In this document: positions 12,301-21,888 of the stretch, piece by piece | Numbering within the stretch: position 1 is the first letter of the stretch | Layout: every line of letters begins with the position of its first letter | Assembly (NCBI GenBank): GCA_004369045.1 | Contig: ML213516.1 | Span: 75,250 to 139,249 of the forward strand | DNA from: Heliocybe sulcata | Taxonomy: Eukaryota > Basidiomycota > Agaricomycetes > Gloeophyllales > Gloeophyllaceae | Length of the DNA: 64,000 nt | Direction: 5' to 3' | Notes under the pieces: generated by a model | Told to the model about the DNA's origin: nothing | Database searches by the model: none | Seen by the model: the letters and a program-made list of their open reading frames with translations, nothing else | Position numbers and translations under genes: made by a program

Positions 12301-12408
12301 GGGGAACAGTCCCACCGAGCGAAGCGGGCCCACACCCCGTGCTGCGAGCCGTGGAAGCCGATTTAAGTCTGTAGGTGAGCACTTGCACCTCACGCCCTCT
12401 CTCGCACA
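9339..12408. other. 3.1-kb stretch with no recognised gene
   Basis: I could not support any gene here. There are many short open frames on both strands (for example 9563-10132 plus, 11195-11509 minus, 11774-12106 plus), but none shows a family motif, a clean ATG plus splice structure, or hydrophobic patterning. No terminal inverted repeats or long direct repeats were noticed. It holds the promoters of the membrane protein gene and the downstream MFS gene. It may contain a decayed gene or non-coding RNA. Confidence 0.4.
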
Positions 12409-14110
12409 ATGTCGACAAAGACCTCCAGCGACAGCACCCGCGAAGGGTCGGTGCGCACGGCCGTCGGCGAGGACGTCGAAAAGGGCAAGGCGACCCCGCC
12501 CGGAAGCCACCTCGAACATTCTTCGGAGCACCCGCCGGAGTTTCCTGACGGCGGAGCCCACGCATGGACCGTCGTCCTTGGAGCCTATCTCGCCCTGTTC
12601 TCGACCTTCGGGGTAATTAACTCCTACGTGAGCTTCCATCATTGCCTGTATTCCAACCCTGCCTCACAACCCCCCAGGGCGTCTTCCAGGACTACTACCA
12701 GACCACCCTCCTCGTCCACTCCTCCCCATCCACAATATCCTTGATCGGCGCGCTCCAGCTGTTCCTCCTCTACGGCCTGGGGCCAGTGATTGGCAGAATA
12801 TTCGACGTCCATGGATCGAGAGTGAGTGATCCTGTCCGCCCACGCACATCCGCCACAGCTGATCCCAATAGGTCATCATGCCCCTCGGCTCAGCCATCTC
12901 AGTCCTCGCCATGATGATGGTATCCCTAGGCCAACACAACCAAGTCTGGCAGTTCTTCCTCTCCCAAGGTCTCCTCTTTGGCATTGGCATCGCACTAGTG
13001 TACGCCACCATCCCACACAGACTTATCCCAAACGCTCATTCGAAACAGGTTCACACCCGCTCTAGCCGTCATCGGCCACTGGTTCCGCCGAAACCGCGCC
13101 TTCGCAATCGGAATCGTCGCGTCGGGCAGCTCACTGGGCGGCGTAATCTACCCCATCATGCTACAGGAACTCATCCCGCGCATCGGGTTCGGCTGGGCAG
13201 TCCGCGTCGCCGCCTTCTCCATGATGCTCTGCCTCCTCGTCGCCTGCCTCACACTGCGCCCTCGCCTCCCTCCCCGCGGCCGGATACGCCTCTCGGATAT
13301 CGTCGACTTGGAAGGCTTCAGAGATCCCAGATACGCATTATGCGGCGTCGGCGCCTTCTTGTGGGTGCCTCCCTAAGTACTCAGTTAGCGTCGCCGCTCA
13401 TGCACGTGCGCTTAGGATCTTCTACGCACTCTTCACGCCCTACTTCTACCTCGAGATCTACGCCGACTTCCGAGGCGTGCCAAAACACATCTCGAAATAC
13501 CTACTCGCGATCCTCAACGCCTTCGGCATCGTCGCACGCATCATCCCCGGCAAAATGGCAGACCGAATGGGCCCGTGAGCGTCTCCCTCCCACCACACTC
13601 CTCGTCGATTGCTGACTATCGCAGAATGAACATCCTCCTCCCCTGCACCTTCATATCAGGCGCGCTCTGCCTCTGCCTCTGGCTCCCCGCCAAAGGCGAA
13701 GTCCCCATCATCGTATTCACAGCCCTATACGGCCTCTTCTCCGGTAAGCCCCTCCCCTCCCCGCCCACCCCACCCCCCTAACCCACCCCAGGCGCCGCCA
13801 TCTCCCTCATCCCCGCCTACATCGCCAGCATCAGCCCCCCCGAAAAATACGGCGCCCGCTTCGGTCCGTCCCCCCCCCCTCCCACTCCTCCCTACCTCCC
13901 ACTAACCCCCCCACCCAAGGCTCCATCTACATGCTCGTCGCAATCTCCACCCTCGTCGGCACGCCCACCGCCGGCGCCTTCCTCCCCACCCTCTCCCAAC
14001 CCCACTTCCGCTCCCTCATCCTCTTCACCGGCCTCCTCACCCTCTCCGGCGGCTCCGTCCTCTTCATCGCGCGCTCCCTCCACTCACGACGCGTCATGTT
14101 CAAAGTCTAG
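12409..14110 (+). CDS. MFS transporter, monocarboxylate-porter type
   Basis: This is a 12-helix major facilitator of the fungal monocarboxylate transporter-like group, likely in the plasma membrane; the substrate is unknown. Eight exons join in frame: 12409-12627, 12678-12821, 12872-12999, 13049-13360, 13416-13574, 13625-13743, 13792-13863 and 13920-14110, encoding 447 aa. The N-terminal 45 residues are hydrophilic. The family hallmark PDGGAHAWTVVLGAYLALF then starts helix 1. Later motifs are GVFQDYYQ, GRIFDVHGSR, GHWFRRNRAFAIGI and ASGSSLGGVIYP. The second half starts around YALCGVGAFLIFYALFTPYF and includes GIVARIIPGKMADRMGP. Introns 6 and 7 are almost entirely C-rich pyrimidine, and intron 7 uses the donor GTCCGT. 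Confidence 0.9.
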
Positions 14111-14872
14111 TCTGATGCCCCTCTGTATTGCTAGAGCTGTTATTTGTATTATGCTATTCTACTTATTATCGGCTGTGGACATGGTAGATAGAGCGTGGTT
14201 GGACTTGTGACCTTGATTGGAACGGACGAAGGGTAGAGCGCGATGGACATGCTTCTTGAGTAGGATCGATAAGCCGCACTAGAGTGTATTTGCAGCGCGC
14301 CCCACTAAGTATTTTAGTGACGTCACTAAGGAAAGAATGCGGCTTGGCCACCAGGAAATGATGACACACTAAGGTATTCGGCAGTTTCCGAGAGCTAAGA
14401 AACATGGCCGTGCAAATACACTCTACTACCGGAGGGTCCTCGACAAGCGCTAGCGGGCTCGTGTAGACAAGGTTTACACGTTCATACAGGGTCCAATGCC
14501 TGTGGGCAACTCACCTTAGCTCCTTTCCCCTTCTAGTTCTCGATAGTCTCATGCCATGGCTTCCCTGAGGCGGAGTAGTAGAAGCTGACGACTAAATTTA
14601 AAGTCGGCGGATTCGCGGTACGTCACAGATCACGCACAGCGCACGTGATGAGCTACAGACGCGGTCACGAAATAAGGAGGCCCGTCTGTACGCGCTGGGG
14701 ACGTACTTACCTCGCAAATATTGTATGCAGATACCTGATATCTACTAAAACGAGGGAGGTATAAGAAATGTTCCCAGAGGATAATTGGATACGACGGGTG
14801 AACGCAGAATAATACGGTACACCGATAAGCAACAAAACCACAAGCCAATATATCTTCACCTCCCCGATCCCA
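14111..14872. other. Convergent intergenic region holding a candidate MITE
   Basis: This 762-bp gap lies between the 3' ends of two convergent genes. It contains the inverted-repeat element at 14281-14424. The remainder shows no gene. Confidence 0.5.
14278..14427. mobile_element. Candidate MITE (144 bp, 14-bp perfect terminal inverted repeats)
   Basis: AGAGTGTATTTGCA at 14281-14294 is matched exactly by its reverse complement TGCAAATACACTCT at 14411-14424. The trinucleotide ACT lies immediately outside both ends (14278-14280 and 14425-14427), which fits a 3-bp target-site duplication. Inside is a perfect 16-bp palindrome, TTAGTGACGTCACTAA, at 14314-14329, and further CACTAA/TTAGTG half-sites, so the element can fold. 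There is no coding capacity. A non-autonomous DNA transposon is the best reading. Superfamily is uncertain; 3-bp duplications occur in PIF/Harbinger and CACTA groups, but the ends match neither well. A second copy elsewhere in the genome would settle it. Confidence 0.55.
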
Positions 14873-16416
14873 TCATATCGGAACCTCATTATCATTCAAC
14901 ACCCTCTGCACAAGCTTCCTCTCCTTCGCCAAATCCGTCTCCCACTCCCGCCCATCCTCATCAACATCAATACCCCTCACCTTTCCATGCCCCCTCGTGT
15001 ACTGCAGATGCTTCTTGGACGTGAACAATGACGATTTCAGCGCATCTTCAGCGACTTCGTCGTCATCGTCGTCGTCGCTCTCGAGGCTGCACAGGCCGTG
15101 CTGCGTCAGCGCGGAGAGCCGCCGGCTCGTGCGGTCGACGATGAGCTTGTGCAGCGGCCGCACTGGGTCCGGCGTGGCGGGGGTGCTGCCGTACGCGTTG
15201 GGAGACGACGACGATAACAGCGACAAGCCGGGGGTCGGGGCCTTGCCATATTCCATCAACATAATACATATGATAGAAATTACAAGTGCACTCACGTCCG
15301 CAAAAGATATTTCCGAGCTCGGCATCGCATTCCAGCCCTGCGGCTCTGCCTCGTCGAGGGCCGAAGCCTCCTCACCGACCGCTCTACAACGATCAAGAAA
15401 CGCCTCGAACGAAGCGACCGCGTTCCAGCGCAGGACGGAGATCGACGCCTCCGGGTCCTTCGGGCGCGCCATCCACGGTGGCACCGGCAGCGCGTCCTTG
15501 CCAGACGGGAAAATCGCCGACTTGCGCTTGGGCACGGGAATGCGTGAGGGAGAGAAAAGGGCGGGGAGCTCGTTCAGGTCGATGTGCCCGCGGGCGAGGA
15601 AGGTAAAGGGACGGTTGCCCAGGCCCTTCCGCGCCTGCACGGGAATGGTGTTGATGGTGACGTGTAGGATTGTGTAGTTGTTGTGGTGCTATCGGTGCTT
15701 GGTTAGTCGCGGACGGTGGAGAGGTGACGGTGGCATACGTAGATGAGAGCTCTTCTGGGATCGGCGCCGCGCGGCCAGACGTTGCGCAGCGTAAACTCGT
15801 CCTCGTTCTCCCAGCTCCACGGCACCCCGCTGCCGTCGTCCTCCACCCCAGTATCCTCCTCAAGTCCTCCTGGTCGGAAGTACGGATCCCGCTCGCTCGA
15901 GAGCTTCGCAATGACGCGACTGGTTTTGATTTGCCCAGCTCGCATACTCCCGTCACACATCGCTACGTGTTCAGCTATCTCGAACAAATGTCCACCCGCG
16001 TTCCTCTCCTGCATCTTCGCCACGTCTGCCTGCTCGCATTGAAACAGGAACATGATGAGCTTCTGAAAAAGCTTGAGCGAGTAGTTGACGGGGACATGGA
16101 CGATCCTGTATGGCGGTGTCTTCCCGCCTTGGTAGAGGTCATCGCGACAAGGGTGGCCAACGATCTGTATCCGCAGAGCGAGGTAGCGGCTGTAGGAGAT
16201 AGGCGAAGGCAGCTTCAGTGGGTCGGCTTTTCGTGGACGGCTGAGACCGAACGGGTTCGTCGGTGAGTCAGAAGGGGCTGGCAGGGTATAGCTTCGAGGG
16301 GTGCGGGGCGTCGCAAACATCGACGAGGAGGACAAGCCCTCCGTGAACGATAATCCAGCTACGCGCTTTGCCGTGGGCGGCGGAGACGAGAATTCGAGAG
16401 AACGTTTGGGTGGCAT
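14873..16416 (-). CDS. Unknown protein, possible pRiA4b Orf3-like domain
   Basis: The function is not known. Exon 1 (15739-16416) starts at ATG 16416. It joins across a 50-bp GTATGC..GATAG intron in phase 0 to the segment 14873-15688. A strong GTGAGT donor at 15295 and an acceptor at 15242 suggest a second, 54-bp in-frame intron whose translation would be an odd hydrophobic run. The N-terminal 60 residues are Ser/Pro/Arg-rich (MPPKRSLEFSSPPPTAKR). Next comes a mixed alpha/beta region with YRIVHVPVNYSLKLFQKLIM, GHLFEIAEH and DEFTLRNVWPRGADPRRALIY. Its order weakly recalls the plasmid pRiA4b Orf3-like fold, but that is inference. The C-terminus carries an acidic run (DDDDDDEVAEDA) and a charged tail. 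No membrane or signal segments are convincing. Confidence 0.65.
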
Positions 16417-17102
16417 ACTTCAGGCGTTGCTCCTTGTCGCACTTTCGCGGCTCGCGTGTTCGTCGTTGTCGTTGTCTCCAACGTTGGCGGACTGATAGTG
16501 TAGGTTGTGGGCTGTAAGGATGATCGATGAGTACGGGAAAGAAAGTCTCCCACAAACGAACATGCGCGAGATCGCGAGACCACGTGAAGCGCGCATTCTC
16601 ACGTATCATGTGACCGCGCCAGTGTGCTCTCGAGTCCAGTAAAGCACGTCTTATACAGGCAGACCCTTTGCTCTTGATTATCATTTTTGGCAGCTTACCA
16701 GTACGGATGATCACATTGAGCGACCCTGCAACCAAGGCGAGCTACAATACTTGCTGCGGACGTCACTCGGACTTCATATCAATGAACCCAAGTAGCAGCA
16801 GCACTGGACTTGTTGGGTCAACCGGTCAAGCTAAGCCCAGCTCAGACGGAGGCCGAGACGCGACCTAACGCTGAGCCATGGAGTAGAAGAAACGAACAAA
16901 CTCAGAATATTTCTTTACCACCGGTGTGAAGGCATGGGAACTCGGGCAGCCCCCGAAACACCAACGCGATTGCGGGGAAATCATCAGTATCAGTGTCACG
17001 GATGGGTATCCAGAGTCACCCGACCAAACCGAGGCAGAGAGTCCGTGCGTTCGCTTTCAACCGAACTTGCATCCATTACGCGGACCCATACGCAGCCTGC
17101 GC
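16417..17102. other. Intergenic region
   Basis: These 686 bp hold the promoter of the unknown gene on the minus strand and the 3' flank of the methyltransferase gene. Nothing else was identified. Confidence 0.45.
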
Positions 17103-18437
17103 TCACTCCCATTCTACCTGTAGAACCTTCCGCCCTACACCACCCGTCTTCTCCCAAACGGTGCGCACCTTACCCTTCCTCCTCCTCCTGCCTTCGTACG
17201 CGTACGCTGTGGGATCTTCCACTGCACGTGTAAACTCTGAGACGCCGCCTCCTACGCCGAAGTACAGCACTTTGGCCGCGATGAGACACAGAGCTGTGTC
17301 TTGATTTTGAGATGCAGACAGGGACAACTTAGCCTCTGTCAGAGTCTCCAGATCGCAATGACCCTGGGTATCTGAGAGAAGCTGAATAAGGCTTCCCAGA
17401 CTGTCCGTTCGATATATCGTTTCCGATGTCAAAACGATGTTGTACTTGCCACCGGTTGAGGACAGGTCGAATGACTCCCAGGAACCGGAGAAGAACCGCA
17501 GAGTGATGTTCAAGGATGCAAGCGAAGCGAGAAAGGCTGCAGTCAGCTCTGGTGTTACGGGAAGTTCATTGGGCCGAGGAGCATCATCCTCTGATAACTT
17601 CTCACGGTAAGAGAGAGCCGCTGGCGATAGATCTTCACAACAGTCAGACCGTTCATAGGAGTATGTAAAGGATTCACTCACACCATGTCAGCAAGACATT
17701 CGGGAGAGTGATTAGCTCCAATACCGAACGGTTATAGTCTTGCAGATGGATTTGAGTTTCGGGTGCGGGGTCTTCCGATTGCTCAGAGAAGAGTTTGCTT
17801 AGAATGTACAGAGACGGGACGGCGGTGCCACAACCCAGCTAATCAAGAGATGCGAAGTTTTCAATTGAGACAACGGAGAATTGCTATTCATGTCTTACTC
17901 ACCTCAAGGATGCACTTTCCTCGATACGAGATTCGCTGTTCATCCATGTAGACTGCCAAGTCCAGACTGCATTCCCATGTCTTCAGTCCGCCCTCGTATA
18001 CTCCGGGTACAAGATCGGACGGAGCATCAAGAAATTGCAGCGCAGTACTGGACTCTTTATCTGTCCCTGCTTCGTCACCTGTCTCCGGCTCATCCAGTTG
18101 AGAACGGGATAGGAGCTGGAAGCGGGCGTCGAACAAGTCTCTACGAGGAAGATCCAACCCCTGTCCGGATGATACAGGGATATTTAGAAGAGAATAAGAG
18201 ACCAAAGGCGGCAGACTACCAAGCTACTTTCGCAGGCAGTTTCGGTCAGGCATAGTCTAGTTTGAAATATTATTGCACACAGACGAGCTGCTCCAAAGGA
18301 ACCTCCGCGAAAGCTGCCTCCGGTGCGCTGGGACCTTTCGTACCAGTCTTCTCTTTTTCCCCCAGTCGGTCTTCGCTGGAGTTGAATGCTCCGGTATCAT
18401 CGAGGTCGTCCTGGAGATCGAAGTCGAATTTGAACAT
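17103..18437 (-). CDS. METTL18/Hpm1-type protein-histidine N-methyltransferase
   Basis: This is an S-adenosylmethionine-dependent methyltransferase of the METTL18/Hpm1 family, which methylates a histidine of ribosomal protein uL3 (Rpl3). Four exons (18279-18437, 17903-18223, 17682-17838 and 17103-17632; introns 55, 64 and 49 bp) encode 388 aa. The family block SDLVPGVYEGGLKTWECSLD precedes the SAM site. The glycine-rich motif I is LELGCGTAVPSLY; part of it begins exon 3. The post-I block is LQDYNRSVLEL, followed by TLPNVLLTWYLSP. A later motif, YNIVLTSETIYR, matches the family's motif after strand 4. The N-terminus is acidic (MFKFDFDLQDDLDD), as in other members. The first intron's acceptor was chosen because it is the one that keeps frame without a stop. 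Confidence 0.9.
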
Positions 18438-18971
18438 GGCGGAAGAGGAAAGGTAGTGTGGCCACAAATTTCGAAGTCCGCTGTGCCTCAGGCAACACCA
18501 CACGACCATGTAAATTGTCGTTGTTGGCTTGCACTATGCATTGAAGAAATAATCCAAAAATCGATACAGCGAGCGCGCTTGTCCTCGAGCGTTCGGTTGC
18601 CCGAAGGGCAATCGCGTAGCGTACATCGTAGAACTACCGTGAATATATACGATACGCGCGTAAACATTCATCCATGGCCGCCTCCCCTTATCAACGAGCT
18701 TGCGAGCTCGCACCTTGATACCATCAAATCTGAAAATCCAACATGCATTACAGGCATTAATCGAATAATCCGCAGGTATTGTGCAGGTATTGCTTCGGAA
18801 CCTAAGGATATCCCTCTCAGTCTGTGTCAATCTTCAGGCCATGCATAAGGTATATGTATGCTGACTGATGGGGTCCCCTTCGCAATATAGTGTACTGCGC
18901 TAATGAACAAGCGCCCAGGATCATAGCAACTGAACCTAGTAACTGCCACCTCGTCAGCTCGCTTTTGCAAG
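18438..18971. other. Divergent promoter region, methyltransferase / F-box-like
   Basis: This 534-bp region lies between two divergent start codons. A small perfect hairpin (TTGCCC-GAA-GGGCAA) lies near 18597. No other element is supported. Confidence 0.45.
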
Positions 18972-19931
18972 ATGGACCATATCCCCGCTGAACTGTGGAG
19001 ACGAATATTCAGCTTCGCCTGCACTGACGATGGCGCTATTGGGCGTTCTCTGTCCCTCGCCTCGAAATACGTTCGAGACGCATCTGCTCCCTATCGATAT
19101 CAGTCCATAGCGCTCATTGGCATCAAGCAAATATCCTCTTTCCTGGCCCTGCTCTTGACTCGCCCCAGTCCTGGTCGCAGGGTGCTCTACCTTTACATTC
19201 AAGACAAAACCAGCCTCAGTGGCATAAAGCAGGGCGACTTCGAGTCCGAGTTATGTCGCATCTTGACGGTTGTGGCACCCTCCCTCCGCCTCTTATGTCT
19301 GTGCCTCAGGCATAGAAGCTTCCTACTATCACCCATCGTTCTTCCAGCGCTGGAGGTACTGATGGTGTATGGCCCTTACAAACTGCCCAAGAATTATTCT
19401 GTCGCTCCTGGCGCAGAATTTCGGAAACTCTCCCGCCTGCACTTGCAGGGATCCTTCACGTCAGACCTGGATATTCCAGTCATGATAGCCCATATTCTAG
19501 GCCGTGCACCTGCCACTTCCACCATCGATGTCATCATCGTACAGACCATTACAGCATCTGCGCCCCGACTCACGCACCTCAGCTTTCACACCAACTTACT
19601 CATTAATTGGGAGCAACTCATGCGGGAAGTGGAGACGGATCTTCCCTCGCAGGAGATCAAGTACGGTCTGTCAACTCACGTTCAACGCATCTGTGTTTCA
19701 TGCATATCCCTCGAATATGCATCTGGCCAGCGTCTCCCTTCCCACGCAAATGCGTACATGAGAAGCAGGGAATCGTTGGCGAAGGCTGCCGGTGCATGTA
19801 CCAGTCGAAAGCTTATCGTCAAAGAGGGAGCTGGCGCAAGTGAAGCGAAGCATCGTACTCCCCGCCAGTCCTGGCTGAACGAGATTACAGGTGAATGCAC
19901 GTTTTGGACGGACGGGGGAGAGAGTACTTGA
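18972..19931 (+). CDS. F-box-like protein
   Basis: A single exon of 319 aa starts with MDHIPAELWRRIFSFAC, a typical fungal F-box-like N-terminus for binding Skp1. This suggests a substrate receptor of an SCF ubiquitin ligase. The rest is a leucine-rich, weakly repetitive region (RILTVVAPSLRLLCLCLRH, LPALEVLMVYG, FRKLSRLHLQGSF, APRLTHLSFHTNLL) like the degenerate LRR parts of agaricomycete F-box proteins, a large and fast-evolving set. It ends with a short basic tail. No intron is needed. The substrate cannot be inferred. Confidence 0.75.
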   Translation: MDHIPAELWRRIFSFACTDDGAIGRSLSLASKYVRDASAPYRYQSIALIGIKQISSFLALLLTRPSPGRRVLYLYIQDKTSLSGIKQGDFESELCRILTVVAPSLRLLCLCLRHRSFLLSPIVLPALEVLMVYGPYKLPKNYSVAPGAEFRKLSRLHLQGSFTSDLDIPVMIAHILGRAPATSTIDVIIVQTITASAPRLTHLSFHTNLLINWEQLMREVETDLPSQEIKYGLSTHVQRICVSCISLEYASGQRLPSHANAYMRSRESLAKAAGACTSRKLIVKEGAGASEAKHRTPRQSWLNEITGECTFWTDGGEST

Positions 19932-20630
19932 GATGCGGTATTAGAGACAATAGTCCGTCTCAGCTTTGGATGTCTTGAGATGTTGCAGGAGGTCCCTCCC
20001 CAGCAATCACCATCTTCATTGCCTTGTCAAGGAGCCCTACTTCGGTCGGGTAGCTGCTCGTGGCGTTCTCTTTCTGCCATTGCGCTCGGTTTCCGGCAAC
20101 ACTTCTCTGAAAGGGTACTGCACACGGGAACTGACGCGGACGTACGCATTGTACTAGTTAGGTGCTGGTTCGACGACACGCGTCGTGTTTGCCCCAGACC
20201 CGAGGTACGGTGAACTCGAACTTACACAGCATGCGCGCAAATTAGGGAGTCGCTGGCGAAGCCTGTCGCTTTCGATGCAGAGGGGAAGGTTCTGAGGTTG
20301 TCAGATGCCGTCGCTGACTCGGAGCCTCTGCAGAGGTCGAATTCTACTTTCTCTGAAATCAGGATCTTGTAATCCGCTGTGCATGGGTAGGATAGGCTGC
20401 GCCTCTCAAGGATTGTTATTCTCTCTCCAACTCTTTGCACAATGACACTGGCATCACTTGAGACGGGGAGGCTATAAGTATACTCGCCTGCATCCGACAA
20501 CGGTTACAACTCAACCCGAGTATAGCATCCGGACTTGAGAAGGACATACATGTTCAATATACTGCCGATGAACCAGCCCCACTAGTCATCATACACCGTT
20601 CTCTCTTTACCATATACTGTAATTCGTAGA
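19932..20630. other. Convergent intergenic region
   Basis: This 699-bp region lies between the 3' ends of the F-box-like and GST genes. Short open frames on both strands lack ATG starts or recognisable motifs. No repeat was noticed. Confidence 0.4.
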
Positions 20631-21604
20631 TCAGTCATTCTTCTTCTTCTGGGCCCGCAGTTCCCCGTATCTCTTCTTGTACGTCTCAAGCAGATACGCC
20701 TAGATATGGGTTTCTTAAGGGTCTTGTCGAAATATCGAAAGCCCTCACAACTCACCTCGTCAAATGTCTTCTGGAAGCTCGGTCTTGCCTTGCAGTCACT
20801 CAAGTACTTCCTGAACCTCCCAAACTTGGGGTCGCTCTGCAGTGTCTCATACACCTTTGGACCCTCTCCAGCATCGAAGGCACCAAAATCGTGCTTGAGC
20901 GAAACCTCCATTCTAGCAAGAAACGGGGTGACAGACGCATCCGCAATGGTATAGTCCTTGCCTACCGCAAACCCTTCTTCGGGCAGCAGCTTCTGGATCT
21001 CTTCGATACCTTGCAACAAGCCCTCAGCACCCCCGGCTTCGCCTCGCATAACGAATGCAAAGAACTTGGGATTGAGTTTCGTCCCGACGGCGTCTATGAA
21101 GAATCTGGCTTTCGCGCGGAGGACAGGGTCCTTGGGCAAGAGATGGGAGTTCGGGTAGAGATCGGCCACGAACTCCAGCAAGACCAAGGATTCGGCGATC
21201 TTGGTGGACTCTGGGGCAGGAGATTCCGGAGAAGTAGCTGGTCCACCGTATGCTACAGCGGGGACCTTGGTTCCGTTTCTCGTCATTCATATACTTGTCA
21301 AGGCAGCCTGGCCAATCCGCAACATACCTTGCTCGCCGGGTTCACTTTCGGCGCATACCACTGCGGCTTGTTCTGCAAATCGATTTGGTACGCATTGTAC
21401 GGAGCGCCAGCTTCCTCAAGGGCAAGCTCAACCTTGTTTCCTGTCAGCTTCACCTGCTACCGGTTACTTTTCTGTCTAGGAACTTACCCGGTGCGCGTAC
21501 GGGCAGACCTGTTCGAAGAGTAGTGAAAATCGTGAGAACCAAATTGCTGCAACCTGCGTAATCCGGCCTACCTTGGCTGTGTAAAGTGTAATAGTCTCGG
21601 GCAT
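20631..21604 (-). CDS. Glutathione S-transferase, omega-like (cysteine type)
   Basis: This cytosolic thiol transferase or glutathione-dependent detoxification enzyme has five exons: 21572-21604, 21488-21508, 21328-21432, 20756-21265 and 20631-20699, encoding 245 aa. Introns are 55-63 bp. The N-terminal thioredoxin-fold strand is MPETITLYTAK. The 21-nt second exon encodes exactly VCPYAHR, whose Cys sits where omega-class and glutathionyl-reductase enzymes keep their catalytic cysteine. Next come VELALEEAGAPYNAYQIDLQ, NPASKVPAVAYGG (the cis-proline glutathione-binding turn) and ESLVLLEFVADLYP. The helical C-terminal domain includes GKDYTIADASVTPFLARM. The C-terminal tail is Lys-rich. Class assignment rests on the CPYAHR motif. 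Confidence 0.9.
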
Positions 21605-21888
21605 GATAATGAGGCTAGCGAGGGTGCTATCTGGAGATCCATGCTGTCTTATATATCGCAGCTGTCGGAAGCATCTGAGTAAGCCGTATTGCGACGGATG
21701 TTGTCATTGGAACCTAGGTCCACCTGACTGGTTCTGGCACTCAAGCTCACTCATACCCCGTATCATCGGTAATCCTGCAGGGAAAATCGTGCAGTCGCCC
21801 ATTGCACACGTATAGAAGACACCCAATAATGATAACACAGCAAGTCAAATATAATCAACGGCATAAACAAGGCATCCTAAACCAATTC

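Noticed and set aside
12031-12642. 203-aa open frame antisense to the MFS gene 5' end
   Set aside because: It overlaps a well-supported exon on the opposite strand and has no recognisable motif; it is a by-product of GC-rich coding sequence.
14277-14427. CACTA-superfamily assignment for the MITE
   Set aside because: The left flank reads CACTAG, but the right end lacks the matching TAGTG, so the CACTA match is likely chance.
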